NCBI RefSeq assembly: GCF_002886185.1
Contig: NZ_KZ614148.1
Location: 40,620 to 104,619, forward strand
Origin: Salipaludibacillus neizhouensis
Lineage (GTDB): Bacteria; Bacillota; Bacilli; Bacillales; Salisediminibacteriaceae
Length of the DNA stretch: 64,000 nt
Direction: 5' to 3'
The notes beneath the pieces are model-generated. The model did not search any database, was not told where the DNA came from, and saw only the letters and a list, made by a program, of their open reading frames with translations. Positions 29,121-37,723 of the stretch are shown here, piece after piece. The translations under genes were made by a program, and so were the position numbers. Positions within the stretch are counted from its first letter, which is position 1; each line of letters starts with the position of its first letter.

Positions 29121-29942
29121 ATGAAGACATTTCGCACCGTTCGGCCAAAAAGCCGAAAGAAGAAAGGACCTCTTCCTTTCCGTTACGTTTTTATGATTTC
29201 GTCTATTATATTTATTATGTTAACACTCACCGGCTTAGGCATCATTGACGCGGGTGTTAGACCGACTCTTATTGCTATTGCGAAGACTGAAACGCAAAGG
29301 ATTGGTACCTTAGCTATTAATGATGCTGTTTCTGGTCAATTTCTTGATAATACGGATATGGATGATTTAGTAGAATTAGAAAAAAATGAAGAGGGTGAGG
29401 TTACTTCTGTTCAGTTTAATTCTGTCATCTATAATCGGGTATTGCAGGAGACCACGGAAAGTGTACAAAATTATTTAAACGACATAGAACATGGGCGTTC
29501 AAAAGATAACAGATTTCCAAAGGATGTTGACGTTAATGGAGAGGGAGCGGTTTTTTCTGAAGATGGAATCATTCATATGATTCCGCTTGGGCAAGCTACA
29601 AACAATGCACTGTTAGCTCACTTGGGGCCTCGAATTCCTGTTCGGTTATCAGCAATAGGGGCTGTGAAGTCCAATTTAAAAGAAAATATTTTAGATGTTG
29701 GGATTAATAATACCTATATGAGTATATCAGTGGAAATTGAAGCGGACGTACAAATAGTGATTCCATTTGCTACAGCTACGGAAGTTGTGAAAACTTCTAT
29801 TCCGGTTGGAATGATCTTGATTCCAGGGGAAGTTCCAGAGTTTTATGGTGGTGAAAGCGGCACTGGCACCGGAGGAATGACTCCAGCTGTGATTCAAAGA
29901 CCTGATGGACTGGATGATTTAGATTTGGAAACAAATAACTAG
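29121..29942 (+). CDS. yunB: Sporulation protein YunB
   Basis: YunB is a mother-cell sporulation protein in Bacillus. The 273-residue product has a basic N-terminus, one transmembrane anchor (about 22-42) and an extracytoplasmic domain beginning RPTLIAIAKTETQRIGTLAIN. This is followed by the characteristic GPRIPVRLSAIGAV and late PGEVPEFYGG blocks. The ATG at 29121 follows GAAGGGGGAA; the longer frame from 29064 lacks a ribosome site. Confidence 0.88.
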   Translation: MKTFRTVRPKSRKKKGPLPFRYVFMISSIIFIMLTLTGLGIIDAGVRPTLIAIAKTETQRIGTLAINDAVSGQFLDNTDMDDLVELEKNEEGEVTSVQFNSVIYNRVLQETTESVQNYLNDIEHGRSKDNRFPKDVDVNGEGAVFSEDGIIHMIPLGQATNNALLAHLGPRIPVRLSAIGAVKSNLKENILDVGINNTYMSISVEIEADVQIVIPFATATEVVKTSIPVGMILIPGEVPEFYGGESGTGTGGMTPAVIQRPDGLDDLDLETNN

Positions 29943-29952
29943 TGAGTTATTG

Positions 29953-29981
29953 TTGAAAATAAGTGATACGTTTGGTATGAT
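29953..29981 (+). promoter_or_regulatory. Promoter of the lysine-riboswitch transcript
   Basis: TTGAAA (29953-29958) and TATGAT (29976-29981) are 17 bp apart, upstream of the L-box leader. Confidence 0.65.
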
Positions 29982-30013
29982 AATTCAGGCTTAAAAAAAT
30001 TGAATATTTAAGT

Positions 30014-30210
30014 AGACCTCATCAATCGGTGAGGTAGAGGCGCAAAGTTTATTACTAGGAGACTGGAGTTAGGACAACGAGGAAAGTCTTTGAAAGGAAA
30101 CGTTGCCGAAGCATTGTGATCGTGTCCTACGATGCAACAGCTGGGGTAATATTCAATAAATATTACACTGTCACTATCTGTTAATAGTGGAGAACTACTG
30201 AACTGTGTTG
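30014..30210 (+). promoter_or_regulatory. Lysine (L-box) riboswitch
   Basis: The leader shows L-box landmarks in order: GAGGTAGAGGCGC, AACGAGGAAAGTCTTTGAAAGG, GTTGCCGAAGC, CAGCTGGGGTAATATT, ACTGTCACTATC and GTGGAGAACTACTG. The aptamer binds lysine. A terminator follows at 30236-30269, so lysine would stop transcription of the downstream carrier gene. Confidence 0.9.
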
Positions 30211-30235
30211 GGGATTCGTCTTAACTTCATATTGA

Positions 30236-30270
30236 AGTGGCAAGGGATTTTTCCTTTGCTGCTTTTTTTA
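30236..30270 (+). terminator. L-box attenuator terminator
   Basis: AGTGGCAAGGGA pairs with TTCCTTTGCTGCT (with G-T pairs), followed by a T tract. Confidence 0.8.
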
Positions 30271-30343
30271 GTTAGAGCTATCAGTACAGTCTAAAGTTAA
30301 GGTGTTATAATCAGTCATTTTATTTTAACAGGAGGAGAAACGT

Positions 30344-31906
30344 ATGGAACTTGAAATTTATCCAATTGTACCCCCAATTTTAGCACTTTTATTGGTAATT
30401 ATTACAAAAAAAGTTCTCATTTCTTTAGGGATTGGAATTATTGTTGGTGCCTTGATTGTAAATCGAGGAGAGTCAATGATCATTGACTCAATATCGCAAA
30501 TTGCATCTATTGTGTCTGGAATATTTGTTGTAGATGGATCAATCAATTCATGGGAATTTTATATTATATTATTTTTGTTATTATTGGGTATGATTGCTTC
30601 TCTGATTACCATCACAGGTGGGAGTCAAGCATTTGGGGAATGGGCCCTAACAAAAGTTAAATCACGTGTTGGAGCACAATTTGTATCAGCCTTTCTTGGA
30701 ATTATTATATTTATTGATGACTATTTCAATAGTTTAACGGTCGGAAATGTTAGTCGTCCTTTTACGGATAGGCATAATATCTCTCGGGCAAAATTAGCGT
30801 ATATCGTTGATTCGACTGCTGCACCTATGTGTGTTATTTCTCCACTGTCAAGTTGGGGTGCGTACATTATCACGATCATTGGCGGAATTCTTGTAACACA
30901 TGGAGTCACTCAATACGAGGCGTTACAGGCGTTCCTATTAATTGCACCGATGAATTTTTACGCGATATTTGCCCTCTTATTTGTATTTGCAGTTGCATAT
31001 TTTAAATTGGATATTGGTCTTATGCGAACTCATGAAAACCGAGCGATCGATACAGGTGAGTTAGTAGATACTAAAAAAGGAGCAGCACCTGGTGAAAGTG
31101 ATCAACTTAAACCAGCTGCAAAGGGGAAGGTTGGAGACTTAATCCGGCCAATTGCTGTCTTGATTATCGCTACTGTCCTGTCGATGATTTTAACAGGAAT
31201 GCGAGCAACTGAAGGCTCTGTTACATTGCTGGCAATATTCGAAAATACAGATGTTGCAGCTTCTCTTTTGTATGGTGGAATTATAAGCTTAATTGTCGCA
31301 ATAGGAATTTCTTTTTCACGTCGTCTACCAGTTAAGACTTTAGGGATTGGTTTAGGAGCAGGAATAAAATCCATGCTTCCCGCAATATATATTTTAATTT
31401 TTGCGTGGACAATTATTGAAATTATTGGAGCTTTGGGTACAGGAGAATATTTAGCCGGACTAGTTGATGAGCATATTCAATTAGGCTACTTACCAGCTCT
31501 ATTGTTTATCATTGCTGCATTTATGGCATTTAGTACCGGTACATCTTGGGGAACATTCGCGATTATGCTTCCGATTGCAGGCGATATTGCAGCAGTAACA
31601 GACATTAATTTAATGCTTCCTGTTCTAGCAGCAGTGTTGGCAGGAGCAATTTTCGGTGATCATTGCTCTCCGATTTCCGACACGACAATACTTTCGTCTA
31701 CAGGAGCAGGAAGCCACCATATTGATCATGTCATGACACAATTACCTTATGCCCTAATAGTGGGTGTTATCGCAACATTATCCTTCTTGGCTCTCGGTTT
31801 TTCCGGCAGTGTTTGGATTGGATTACTTGTCGGGTTTGCACTGTTTGCATTAACAATTTTCATTCTAAAATTGATAGTGAACAGCTCTGTGTATCAAGAA
31901 GTATAA
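30344..31906 (+). CDS. NhaC-family carrier under lysine control (putative lysine transporter)
   Basis: The 520-residue protein has at least eleven hydrophobic segments and NhaC-family signatures: FIDDYFNSLTVGNVSRPFTD, then KLAYIVDSTAAPMCVISPLSSW, and GDHCSPISDTTILSSTGAG. Family members are Na+/H+ antiporters or sodium-coupled amino-acid carriers. NhaC-type genes behind L-boxes are known in Firmicutes and are thought to move lysine, so regulation favours lysine uptake over pH homeostasis. It stands alone between yunB and the M23 peptidase gene. The ribosome site is AGGAGGAG. Confidence 0.85.
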   Translation: MELEIYPIVPPILALLLVIITKKVLISLGIGIIVGALIVNRGESMIIDSISQIASIVSGIFVVDGSINSWEFYIILFLLLLGMIASLITITGGSQAFGEWALTKVKSRVGAQFVSAFLGIIIFIDDYFNSLTVGNVSRPFTDRHNISRAKLAYIVDSTAAPMCVISPLSSWGAYIITIIGGILVTHGVTQYEALQAFLLIAPMNFYAIFALLFVFAVAYFKLDIGLMRTHENRAIDTGELVDTKKGAAPGESDQLKPAAKGKVGDLIRPIAVLIIATVLSMILTGMRATEGSVTLLAIFENTDVAASLLYGGIISLIVAIGISFSRRLPVKTLGIGLGAGIKSMLPAIYILIFAWTIIEIIGALGTGEYLAGLVDEHIQLGYLPALLFIIAAFMAFSTGTSWGTFAIMLPIAGDIAAVTDINLMLPVLAAVLAGAIFGDHCSPISDTTILSSTGAGSHHIDHVMTQLPYALIVGVIATLSFLALGFSGSVWIGLLVGFALFALTIFILKLIVNSSVYQEV

Positions 31907-31921
31907 ATCTTATATTAACGC

Positions 31922-31957
31922 AAAAAACGGCGAGTATTCTACTCGTCGTTTTTTTAG
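31922..31957 (+). terminator. Terminator after the lysine-controlled carrier
   Basis: AAAAAACGGCGAGTA pairs with TACTCGTCGTTTTTTT across TTC. Confidence 0.9.
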
Positions 31958-31965
31958 TTAAGTAA

Positions 31966-31995
31966 GTTAATAAAAGATGCTATGCGTTTTTCTTT
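31966..31995 (+). repeat. 3' module of the dispersed element (isolated)
   Basis: TTAATAAAAGATGCTATGCG plus TTTTTCTTT matches the hairpin module. One stem pair is a T-G wobble. No left half remains. Confidence 0.6.
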
Positions 31996-32041
31996 CCATG
32001 TAAGGATTTGGAGCTATTTTTCTTATCGATTAAAATGTTTT

Positions 32042-33049
32042 TTATTTTTCTTGCTTTCTTTCGGCTCTTTCCCAGACTCTTAAAGAAGGATAGGGATCGA
32101 ATGACCATTCCGTATAACCACTGTCTTTGTACATGCCATAATGTAAGTGTGGGGGGAATTTTCCTTGTGTACCTTCTTTACCATACCCGGAGCTTCCAAC
32201 ATAACCAATGACATCTCCTGGTTCAACGACTGTTCCTCGTTCCATGCCTTGCTCAAAGGAGCTTAGGTGTGCAAAGTAATGATAGACGTTACTTGTATCT
32301 CGAATACCTACGCGCCATCCACCGTATTTATTCCATCCCTTTAATTCGACAATGCCGTATGTGGTTGCTCTGACAGGTGTACTATGTCCTGCAAATATAT
32401 CTGTACCTTCATGGATTCGTTTTCCGCCCCATCCTCGAGCATTTCCCCAAGTTGTTCGATAGCTGTAATTAAAATGTAAAGGAACGGGAAAAGCCCTCTT
32501 TGATACATCAAGTGAATCAATTTCATGATAGACACTGGCATGACCAAGGATTAATTCAACTGCTTTGTCACGTTGATAAAAATCCCATAACCCCGCTCTT
32601 ATACTAGATTCTTTGGAACCATACTTGTTCATATGCACAGCTAAGGTATGAAGGACATCTTCATCATTTGTTCGTTCAGCTCTTCCATCCTCATTACCAT
32701 CTAATCCTTTGCCACCAAAAAAAGCAATCGATTTTGGGGTTGTATCTTGTTTATTAGGATTTAATTCACCTGACCAGTCTTCCTCGGAATAATAAATGGC
32801 AATTAATCCTTCTTCTTCTGGTAAATCTTTTTTTGCCTGTCTTAAACTTCTCTCATAGCTATCTATACCGGCAAAATAAAACCATGGAATTGTTGTTTCT
32901 GCTTCTGCTTTTAAATACAATGCCATTCGTTCCTTGTGTAAATCCTCAGTGGAGAAATCTGCTTTATCAGATGCTGAAGTAAGCGTTGCAGGGGAGAGAA
33001 GCAACAGAATGACGAATATGAAGAATATTAGGTAATAGGGAGGTTTCAC
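32042..33049 (-). CDS. Secreted M23-family peptidase (YunA-like)
   Basis: The 335-residue protein has a signal peptide (about 1-27), a middle helical domain, and a C-terminal M23/LytM metallopeptidase domain. Zinc-site residues are visible in RIHEGTDIFA (H-x3-D) and PHLHYGMY (H-x-H). It probably trims peptidoglycan cross-links outside the membrane. The order with yutC and yutD matches B. subtilis yunA, but the lipA gene that normally sits between them is absent. The start is GTG 33049 with GGAG nine bases upstream. The middle domain could give specificity for the spore cortex. Confidence 0.83.
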   Translation of the reverse strand: MKPPYYLIFFIFVILLLLSPATLTSASDKADFSTEDLHKERMALYLKAEAETTIPWFYFAGIDSYERSLRQAKKDLPEEEGLIAIYYSEEDWSGELNPNKQDTTPKSIAFFGGKGLDGNEDGRAERTNDEDVLHTLAVHMNKYGSKESSIRAGLWDFYQRDKAVELILGHASVYHEIDSLDVSKRAFPVPLHFNYSYRTTWGNARGWGGKRIHEGTDIFAGHSTPVRATTYGIVELKGWNKYGGWRVGIRDTSNVYHYFAHLSSFEQGMERGTVVEPGDVIGYVGSSGYGKEGTQGKFPPHLHYGMYKDSGYTEWSFDPYPSLRVWERAERKQEK

Positions 33050-33118
33050 TCAACTAGTCTCCTTTCAATTATTTTCTTGTATCGTTTGATTATTATGATG
33101 TATTCATACGTGAAATAT

Positions 33119-33148
33119 GAAAAGCCTCGTACGACCGCACGAGACCGT
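33119..33148 (-). terminator. Terminator after the yutC-like gene
   Basis: On the minus strand CTCGTGCGGTCGTACGAG forms a short hairpin followed by GCTTTTC. Confidence 0.6.
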
Positions 33149-33155
33149 CACTAAA

Positions 33156-33737
33156 TTAATCATTTTGGGCTGATTCGTTTGCTAGGTCACCTTGGGGAGA
33201 ATTTTTCATTCTTTCTATTATTTGTTCCAAAGCCCGCATATTTTCAATATCTCTAGAGGACTCGCCTTCAAAACTTTCAATGTCTTCCATTAACAAAACG
33301 TCATCACTAACATAAATATCGTAATAATCAGGTACCACTGATTTTGCTGTTTTTCTTACTTGTTCTGCGACAGCTTCGCGATCCTCGGAGGAATGTTCAA
33401 ATGCAATCAACACATGTTGACCAGTGACTAATACACCTGCATCATGAACATTTTTTAAGTTTGCAGACATCTCACTAATACTTTCTGCTAATAAGGGACG
33501 ATCATAAACTGCATAACCGGGCACTTCTTCCTCTTGCGATTCTTTTTTAGAATGACGTTCAAATCCATATTGTGTGAATTGATTCGTATCTCCTACGTTT
33601 TCCTTGTTAATGGCGTGCGATTGTTCATTAGATCCATTCATGAAGTTGAATCCTTCCATATTGTCGCCACAACCGGTCAATAGGATGGATAGTACAAGGA
33701 AAAAACCACAGCTTTTACGAAATTGATTCGTTAACAT
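33156..33737 (-). CDS. yutC: YhcN/YlaJ-family sporulation lipoprotein (YutC-like)
   Basis: The 193-residue protein starts with a lipoprotein signal ending LLTGC (Cys about residue 23). An Asn/Ser/Glu-rich linker follows, and then a YhcN/YlaJ domain with NLKNVHDAGVLVTGQHVLIA and the VPDYYDIYVSDDV block. Family proteins attach to spore membranes. The ATG at 33737 lies seven bases after GGAGGTGG; the longer frame to 33770 would bypass it. Transcription is toward the M23 peptidase gene. Confidence 0.85.
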   Translation of the reverse strand: MLTNQFRKSCGFFLVLSILLTGCGDNMEGFNFMNGSNEQSHAINKENVGDTNQFTQYGFERHSKKESQEEEVPGYAVYDRPLLAESISEMSANLKNVHDAGVLVTGQHVLIAFEHSSEDREAVAEQVRKTAKSVVPDYYDIYVSDDVLLMEDIESFEGESSRDIENMRALEQIIERMKNSPQGDLANESAQND

Positions 33738-33867
33738 ATTTTCCACCTCCTTCTTGATTAGGATGTACAATTTTTCTTTAAGTTAAGGTGGTAATTTATG
33801 ATAACTAAGCATTGAATTTTAGAAAGAAATAAGGCAAGATAGAAGAAGTGAAGGCAGGTGATCATAG

Positions 33868-34158
33868 ATGGTTGAAATTCAGGGAAATACGTATGAAGTT
33901 GTGGAAGAGTTTCGAGAAGGTTGGTCTGAAGAAGATTTCAAGGCTAGATTCAGTGACGTCTTAAATAAATATGATTACATTGTCGGGGACTGGGGTTATG
34001 AGCAACTTCGCCTTAAAGGTTTTTTTGAAGAAAAAAATCGTAAGTCCTCTGTTGATGCCAAAATAGGTTTTTTACCGGAATATCTATATGAATATTGTAA
34101 TTTTGGATGTGCCTATTTTGTGGTGAAAAAAGTAACAGGAACGCAAACGAATTCGTAA
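33868..34158 (+). CDS. yutD: YutD-family protein (DUF1027)
   Basis: The 96 residues match the Firmicute YutD family: EEFREGWSEEDFKARFSDVL, DYIVGDWGYEQLRLKGFF and the C-terminal YEYCNFGCAYFVV with two Cys. No enzymatic function is known. The start follows AGGCAGGTGATC. It is divergent from yutC and followed by a strong terminator. Confidence 0.9.
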   Translation: MVEIQGNTYEVVEEFREGWSEEDFKARFSDVLNKYDYIVGDWGYEQLRLKGFFEEKNRKSSVDAKIGFLPEYLYEYCNFGCAYFVVKKVTGTQTNS

Positions 34159-34207
34159 CGGTGGAGGCTTACACTGTATTAAATAATATGTTTTACTGGA
34201 ATTCTAT

Positions 34208-34255
34208 ATAAAAACAGCTTCTTTTACCTATATGGCAAAAGAAGCTGTTTTTAAT
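34208..34255 (+). terminator. Terminator after yutD
   Basis: AAAAACAGCTTCTTTT pairs with AAAAGAAGCTGTTTTT across a 10-base loop. Confidence 0.92.
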
Positions 34256-34390
34256 TAAAGTGTTTTCTGAAAGATTCTTTTATTGCTTCGAAAAGAGAGG
34301 TACTTGAAATTGCTCTAGGGGACGCTTTCCACTACATCAAGCTTTCCAATAGTAAAAGGTTTATAAAAAGTAAAATTAAAGCACCTACAA

Positions 34391-34660
34391 TTAAATGATC
34401 TCTAAGAGGAAATTACGCAGTTCATTTCCTTCTTCTTCATCGGAAATGTCAAATGCTCTTTCAATGTAGCCTTCTGTTTCAAGATCGTCACTACCAAGAA
34501 TTGCAAATCGGTTTGATTGCATATCGAGTACTAGTTTTTTACCGTAATGTCGTGAAGTTGTCGTAATCGCTAAATCAAATCGCTGTGCTTCTCCCATAAA
34601 GCTTACGAATCGTGTATTGGTTTCTTCTTCATCGTCGTAAAGGAAAAATCGTTCACTCAT
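34391..34660 (-). CDS. DUF3055 protein, unknown function
   Basis: The 89-residue acidic protein has the pattern of the small DUF3055 family of Bacillales and Staphylococci: FFLYDDEEETNTRFVSFMGE, RFDLAITTTSRHYGKKLV, RFAILGSDDLETEGYIERAF. It is predicted cytoplasmic, with no known role. The ATG follows CGGAGGAGTG at the right distance. It lies between yutD and glpX and probably forms its own unit. Confidence 0.8.
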   Translation of the reverse strand: MSERFFLYDDEEETNTRFVSFMGEAQRFDLAITTTSRHYGKKLVLDMQSNRFAILGSDDLETEGYIERAFDISDEEEGNELRNFLLEII

Positions 34661-34789
34661 ACGGTCACTCCTCCGAATAGGATATTTGATATAGGTTATT
34701 TTCTACAAATCACCGTCTATCGATTGCTCGACAATTATTATAAAACAATACAGTTTATGACGATTTTTCTTATCAGATAAGAATTTACA

Positions 34790-34908
34790 AGTTGACAGCT
34801 ATCTTTACGCCACGCGTGTCAAGGAAAACCCACCTCCTTTCGAGTAGCACCTACACACACTTCGTAGGTGCTACTCGGGGGTGGCGAAAGATAACGCCGT
34901 TTTTCTTA
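34790..34908 (+). repeat. Dispersed structured element, type A copy 2
   Basis: The order of parts is as in the copy at 3908: AGTTGACAGCTATCTTTACG, CCACGCGTGTCAAGGAAAACCC, the hairpin CGAGTAGCACCTAC / GTAGGTGCTACTCG, and the right arm GTGGCGAAAGATAACG. The 3' module is shortened so that AACG joins directly to CCGTTTTTCTTA. The element ends one or two bases from the glpX stop codon on the opposite strand. Confidence 0.88.
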
Positions 34909-34909
34909 T

Positions 34910-35887
34910 CTAGCTATTTTCTGGCATGACTAAGTGCGGCTTTTTATTTAAACGATGCTGGGCTTTGATGTAACGAACAGTTCCGGTTTTGGCACGCATT
35001 ACAATGGAGTCTGTCTCTACCAAGTCCCCGCCCATAAAGCGAACACCTTCCAATAATTCACCAGATGAAACACCTGTAGCTGCAAAAATAGCGTCATCAC
35101 TTTTAACTAGGTCGTCCAATGTTAAAAGCATGGTTGGATCAGCTAATCCCATTTGTTTACAACGCTCTGTTTCCTCTTCATTCATTGGAACGAGTCTTGC
35201 TTGCATGTCTCCACCTAATGCTTTGATCGCAGCAGCGGAGATGACGCCTTCCGGGGCCCCGCCAGTACCGACGAATAGATCAATTCCTGTTTGAGGTAAC
35301 GCGGTTGCAATAGAAGCTCCAACATCACCATCTCCAAATAGTTTAACACGAGCACCTTTCTTTTGGACACGTTCAATTAAATTTTGATGTCTTTCTCTCT
35401 CCTGAATGATGACAGTCATATCGCGAACACGTTTGTTATTCATTTTAGCAACGATATCGATTGTTTTTTCAATAGGATCGGTTAATCTTACTAAGCCGGC
35501 ACTCTCAGGACCGACAACAATTTTTTCCATGTACATATCGGGAGCATGCAATAGTCCGCCTCGATCGGCTATTGCGATTACTGCCATAGCATTTGGGTGA
35601 CCTTTAGCAACAATATTCGTTCCTTCAAGCGGATCAACAGCGATATCTACATCTGGACCATTTCCAGAACCCAACTCTTCTCCAATATAAAGCATAGGTG
35701 CTTCATCAAGCTCTCCTTCACCTATAACAACAGTTCCTTTCATATTAACTGAATCAAACATGGTTCTCATTGCTGTAGTAGCTGCATCATCGGCTTCATT
35801 TTTAAGTCCTCTGCCCATCCACTGAGCTGAAGCCAGTGCAGCAGCTTCTGTTACGCGTACTATTTCCATTGCTAATTCTCGATCCAT
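34910..35887 (-). CDS. glpX: Fructose-1,6-bisphosphatase, class II
   Basis: GlpX hydrolyses fructose 1,6-bisphosphate in gluconeogenesis. The 325-residue protein has the class II motifs [13 protein letters not shown], the metal-binding [11 protein letters not shown], and [15 protein letters not shown]. The start ATG 35887 follows TTGGAGGAATC. It is transcribed alone, divergent from yutE. Confidence 0.95.
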   Translation of the reverse strand: MDRELAMEIVRVTEAAALASAQWMGRGLKNEADDAATTAMRTMFDSVNMKGTVVIGEGELDEAPMLYIGEELGSGNGPDVDIAVDPLEGTNIVAKGHPNAMAVIAIADRGGLLHAPDMYMEKIVVGPESAGLVRLTDPIEKTIDIVAKMNNKRVRDMTVIIQERERHQNLIERVQKKGARVKLFGDGDVGASIATALPQTGIDLFVGTGGAPEGVISAAAIKALGGDMQARLVPMNEEETERCKQMGLADPTMLLTLDDLVKSDDAIFAATGVSSGELLEGVRFMGGDLVETDSIVMRAKTGTVRYIKAQHRLNKKPHLVMPENS

Positions 35888-36065
35888 ATTGATTCCTCCA
35901 ATAGTTGTTATGTTTCGGTTATAATAAGTATATAGCTCTTTTAATCCTTCATCATAATATCAAAAATTACATACAAAATATATCTTTTTCGCGTATTTAG
36001 TCTATATTTTTTATGGGAAACCCTTTCAATGTGTCATACTAATTAGAGTTAAGGAGATGATTGTC

Positions 36066-36509
36066 TTGTATTTCGTCGATAGGGAACTAATGGAAACCAG
36101 AATTGTATATTTAGAGTCGTTAATAAATGAGTTAGAGAAATCAGAAACCCCATCAACTCTCTTTTCAAAAATGGCAACGGAAAGAATGTGCCATATGATT
36201 ATCGAAACGGTAATGGATATAGGAAACCAAATGATTGATGGTTTTATTATGAGAGACCCAGGAAGCTATGAAGATATCCTCAATATTATGGTAGATGAAA
36301 AAGTGCTTCTAAAAAAAGAGGGAGATGCATTGACCTCGCTAATTCCTTGGCGTAAAGATTTATTACAGCAATATACACAATTAAACGATAAAGATCTATA
36401 TGATGCTTTTCAATCACAAATGGAAGCTTTAAAAACCTTTCCGTTAAAGGTCAGGTCTTATTTAAAGACAGAATTAGGACCAGTTTCCGCTTTTTTACCG
36501 GAGAAATAA
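36066..36509 (+). CDS. yutE: YutE-like DUF86/HepT-like protein
   Basis: The 147-residue helical protein matches Bacillus YutE: MYFVDRELMETRI start, the ETVMDIGNQMIDGFIMRDPG block and the C-terminal ETELGPVSAF-like end (TELGPVSAFLP). The fold is that of HepT-type HEPN toxins, but the RX4-6H RNase motif is replaced by RKDLLQQY without His, and no MntA-type antitoxin is adjacent. A housekeeping role is therefore more likely than toxicity. I chose TTG 36066, eight bases after AAGGAG; the ATG at 36057 overlaps that site. Confidence 0.85.
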   Translation: MYFVDRELMETRIVYLESLINELEKSETPSTLFSKMATERMCHMIIETVMDIGNQMIDGFIMRDPGSYEDILNIMVDEKVLLKKEGDALTSLIPWRKDLLQQYTQLNDKDLYDAFQSQMEALKTFPLKVRSYLKTELGPVSAFLPEK

Positions 36510-36639
36510 TGATCATAAAAATGTGGCCTAGAAATGAAGCGGATTGGACATAACGGTTTTATTCATGTAGGATTGAACAAATTAAAAATAATATGGCGCA
36601 AATCTCTTACCTACAAACAAGGAAGTATAGGTAGGAGTC

Positions 36640-36675
36640 GAATTTAATAAAAGACGGATCTGCCGTTTTTCTTAG
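36640..36675 (+). repeat. 3' module of the dispersed element
   Basis: ATTTAATAAAAGACGGATC and TGCCGTTTTTCTTAG form the module, with stem CGG(C) variants kept paired. TTTATAAAATT links it to the full copy starting at 36697, the same layout as 27488-27545. Confidence 0.75.
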
Positions 36676-36696
36676 TAGATAAGTTTATAAAATTGG

Positions 36697-36804
36697 CAGC
36701 TACCTTCACACCGCATGTATCAAGGGAAACACACCCTTGATACTTAAAACATGGCGGTGGAAGCTGACGCTGTATTAAATAAAAGACGCTACGCGTTTTT
36801 CTTA
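36697..36804 (+). repeat. Dispersed structured element, type B full copy before yutF
   Basis: The arms CAGCTACCTTCACACCGC and GCGGTGGAAGCTG pair, with a compensatory A-T/G-C change relative to the copy before thyA. The hairpin GTATCAAGGG / CCCTTGATAC encloses AAACACA. The 3' module GACGCTACGCGTTTTTCTTA runs directly into AGAGGTG, the yutF ribosome site. Confidence 0.88.
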
Positions 36805-36817
36805 AGAGGTGAAGGCT

Positions 36818-37585
36818 ATGAAGCATTATAAAGGATATTTGATTGATCTAGATGGGACGATGTATCGGGGCGAAGAAAAAATTGAAGCCGCATCCCGTTT
36901 TGTGCAAAAGTTAATTGAGAAAGAACTTCCTTATTTATTCGTAACAAATAACTCGTCGAGAACACCGAAGCAAGTAGCCGATAAGCTTGTGTCAATGGGA
37001 ATTCCGACTACGGAAGGTCATGTTTTTACAACAAGTATGGCAACGGCGCAATATATTGACGAAACGCATGGAAAAGCGAATACGTTTATGATCGGAGAAA
37101 ATGGACTGGAAGAAGCTTTGATTAATCAGGGTTTAAAAGTGACGGATAAAGACGTAGACGTTGTTGTAATGGGGATCGACCGAAATATTACATATGAAAA
37201 ACTATCAATAGCTTGTTTGGCAATAAGAAACGGCGCAAGGTTCCTTTCTACAAATGGAGATGTTGCAATACCGACAGAGAGAGGACTTTTACCGGGCAAT
37301 GGTTCACTCACATCCGTTGTTCGTGTTTCAACAGGTGTAGAGCCAACTTTTATCGGTAAGCCAGAATCAATTATTGTAGACCAAGCCTTGGAAGTTTTAG
37401 GAGTTCCTCTTGATGACACAGTGATGGTGGGCGATAATTATCAAACAGATATTATGGCCGGTATTAATGCCAATATGGATACGCTTCTTGTTCACACTGG
37501 TGTGACATCCAAGGAACAACTGGCAATAGAAAAAAAGAAACCAACATGGTCTATTGATTCCCTAGATGATTGGACAGTGTTATAA
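36818..37585 (+). CDS. yutF: HAD-superfamily phosphatase YutF
   Basis: The 255-residue protein belongs to HAD subclass IIA (NagD/p-nitrophenylphosphatase-like). It shows the nucleophile motif GYLIDLDGTMYRG, motif II FVTNNSSRT, and the C-terminal GKPESIIVDQAL and MVGDNYQTDIMAG. It probably dephosphorylates a small metabolite; the natural substrate is unknown. ATG 36818 follows AGAGGTGAAGG; an in-frame GTG at 36809 overlaps the ribosome site. The 5' region is occupied by dispersed elements. Confidence 0.9.
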   Translation: MKHYKGYLIDLDGTMYRGEEKIEAASRFVQKLIEKELPYLFVTNNSSRTPKQVADKLVSMGIPTTEGHVFTTSMATAQYIDETHGKANTFMIGENGLEEALINQGLKVTDKDVDVVVMGIDRNITYEKLSIACLAIRNGARFLSTNGDVAIPTERGLLPGNGSLTSVVRVSTGVEPTFIGKPESIIVDQALEVLGVPLDDTVMVGDNYQTDIMAGINANMDTLLVHTGVTSKEQLAIEKKKPTWSIDSLDDWTVL

Positions 37586-37691
37586 AAAAAGTATATCGGA
37601 AGCTACTATTTAAAGTTCGTTTCAAATTGGAATTTGGATTCGCAAAAGGTGGAGCTTCTCTGCTTCGATCAAGCTATATAACATTCTAAAT

Positions 37692-37723
37692 AAAAAAACC
37701 AGTCCAATTGACTGGCTTTTTTG
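37692..37723 (+). terminator. Terminator after yutF
   Basis: AAAAAACCAGTC pairs with GACTGGCTTTTTT across CAATT. Nothing else is seen in 37586-37993. Confidence 0.88.

Noticed and set aside
36066-36509. HepT-type toxin of a toxin-antitoxin pair
   Set aside because: The RNase His is missing, no nucleotidyltransferase partner is adjacent, and the gene is in the conserved yut order.
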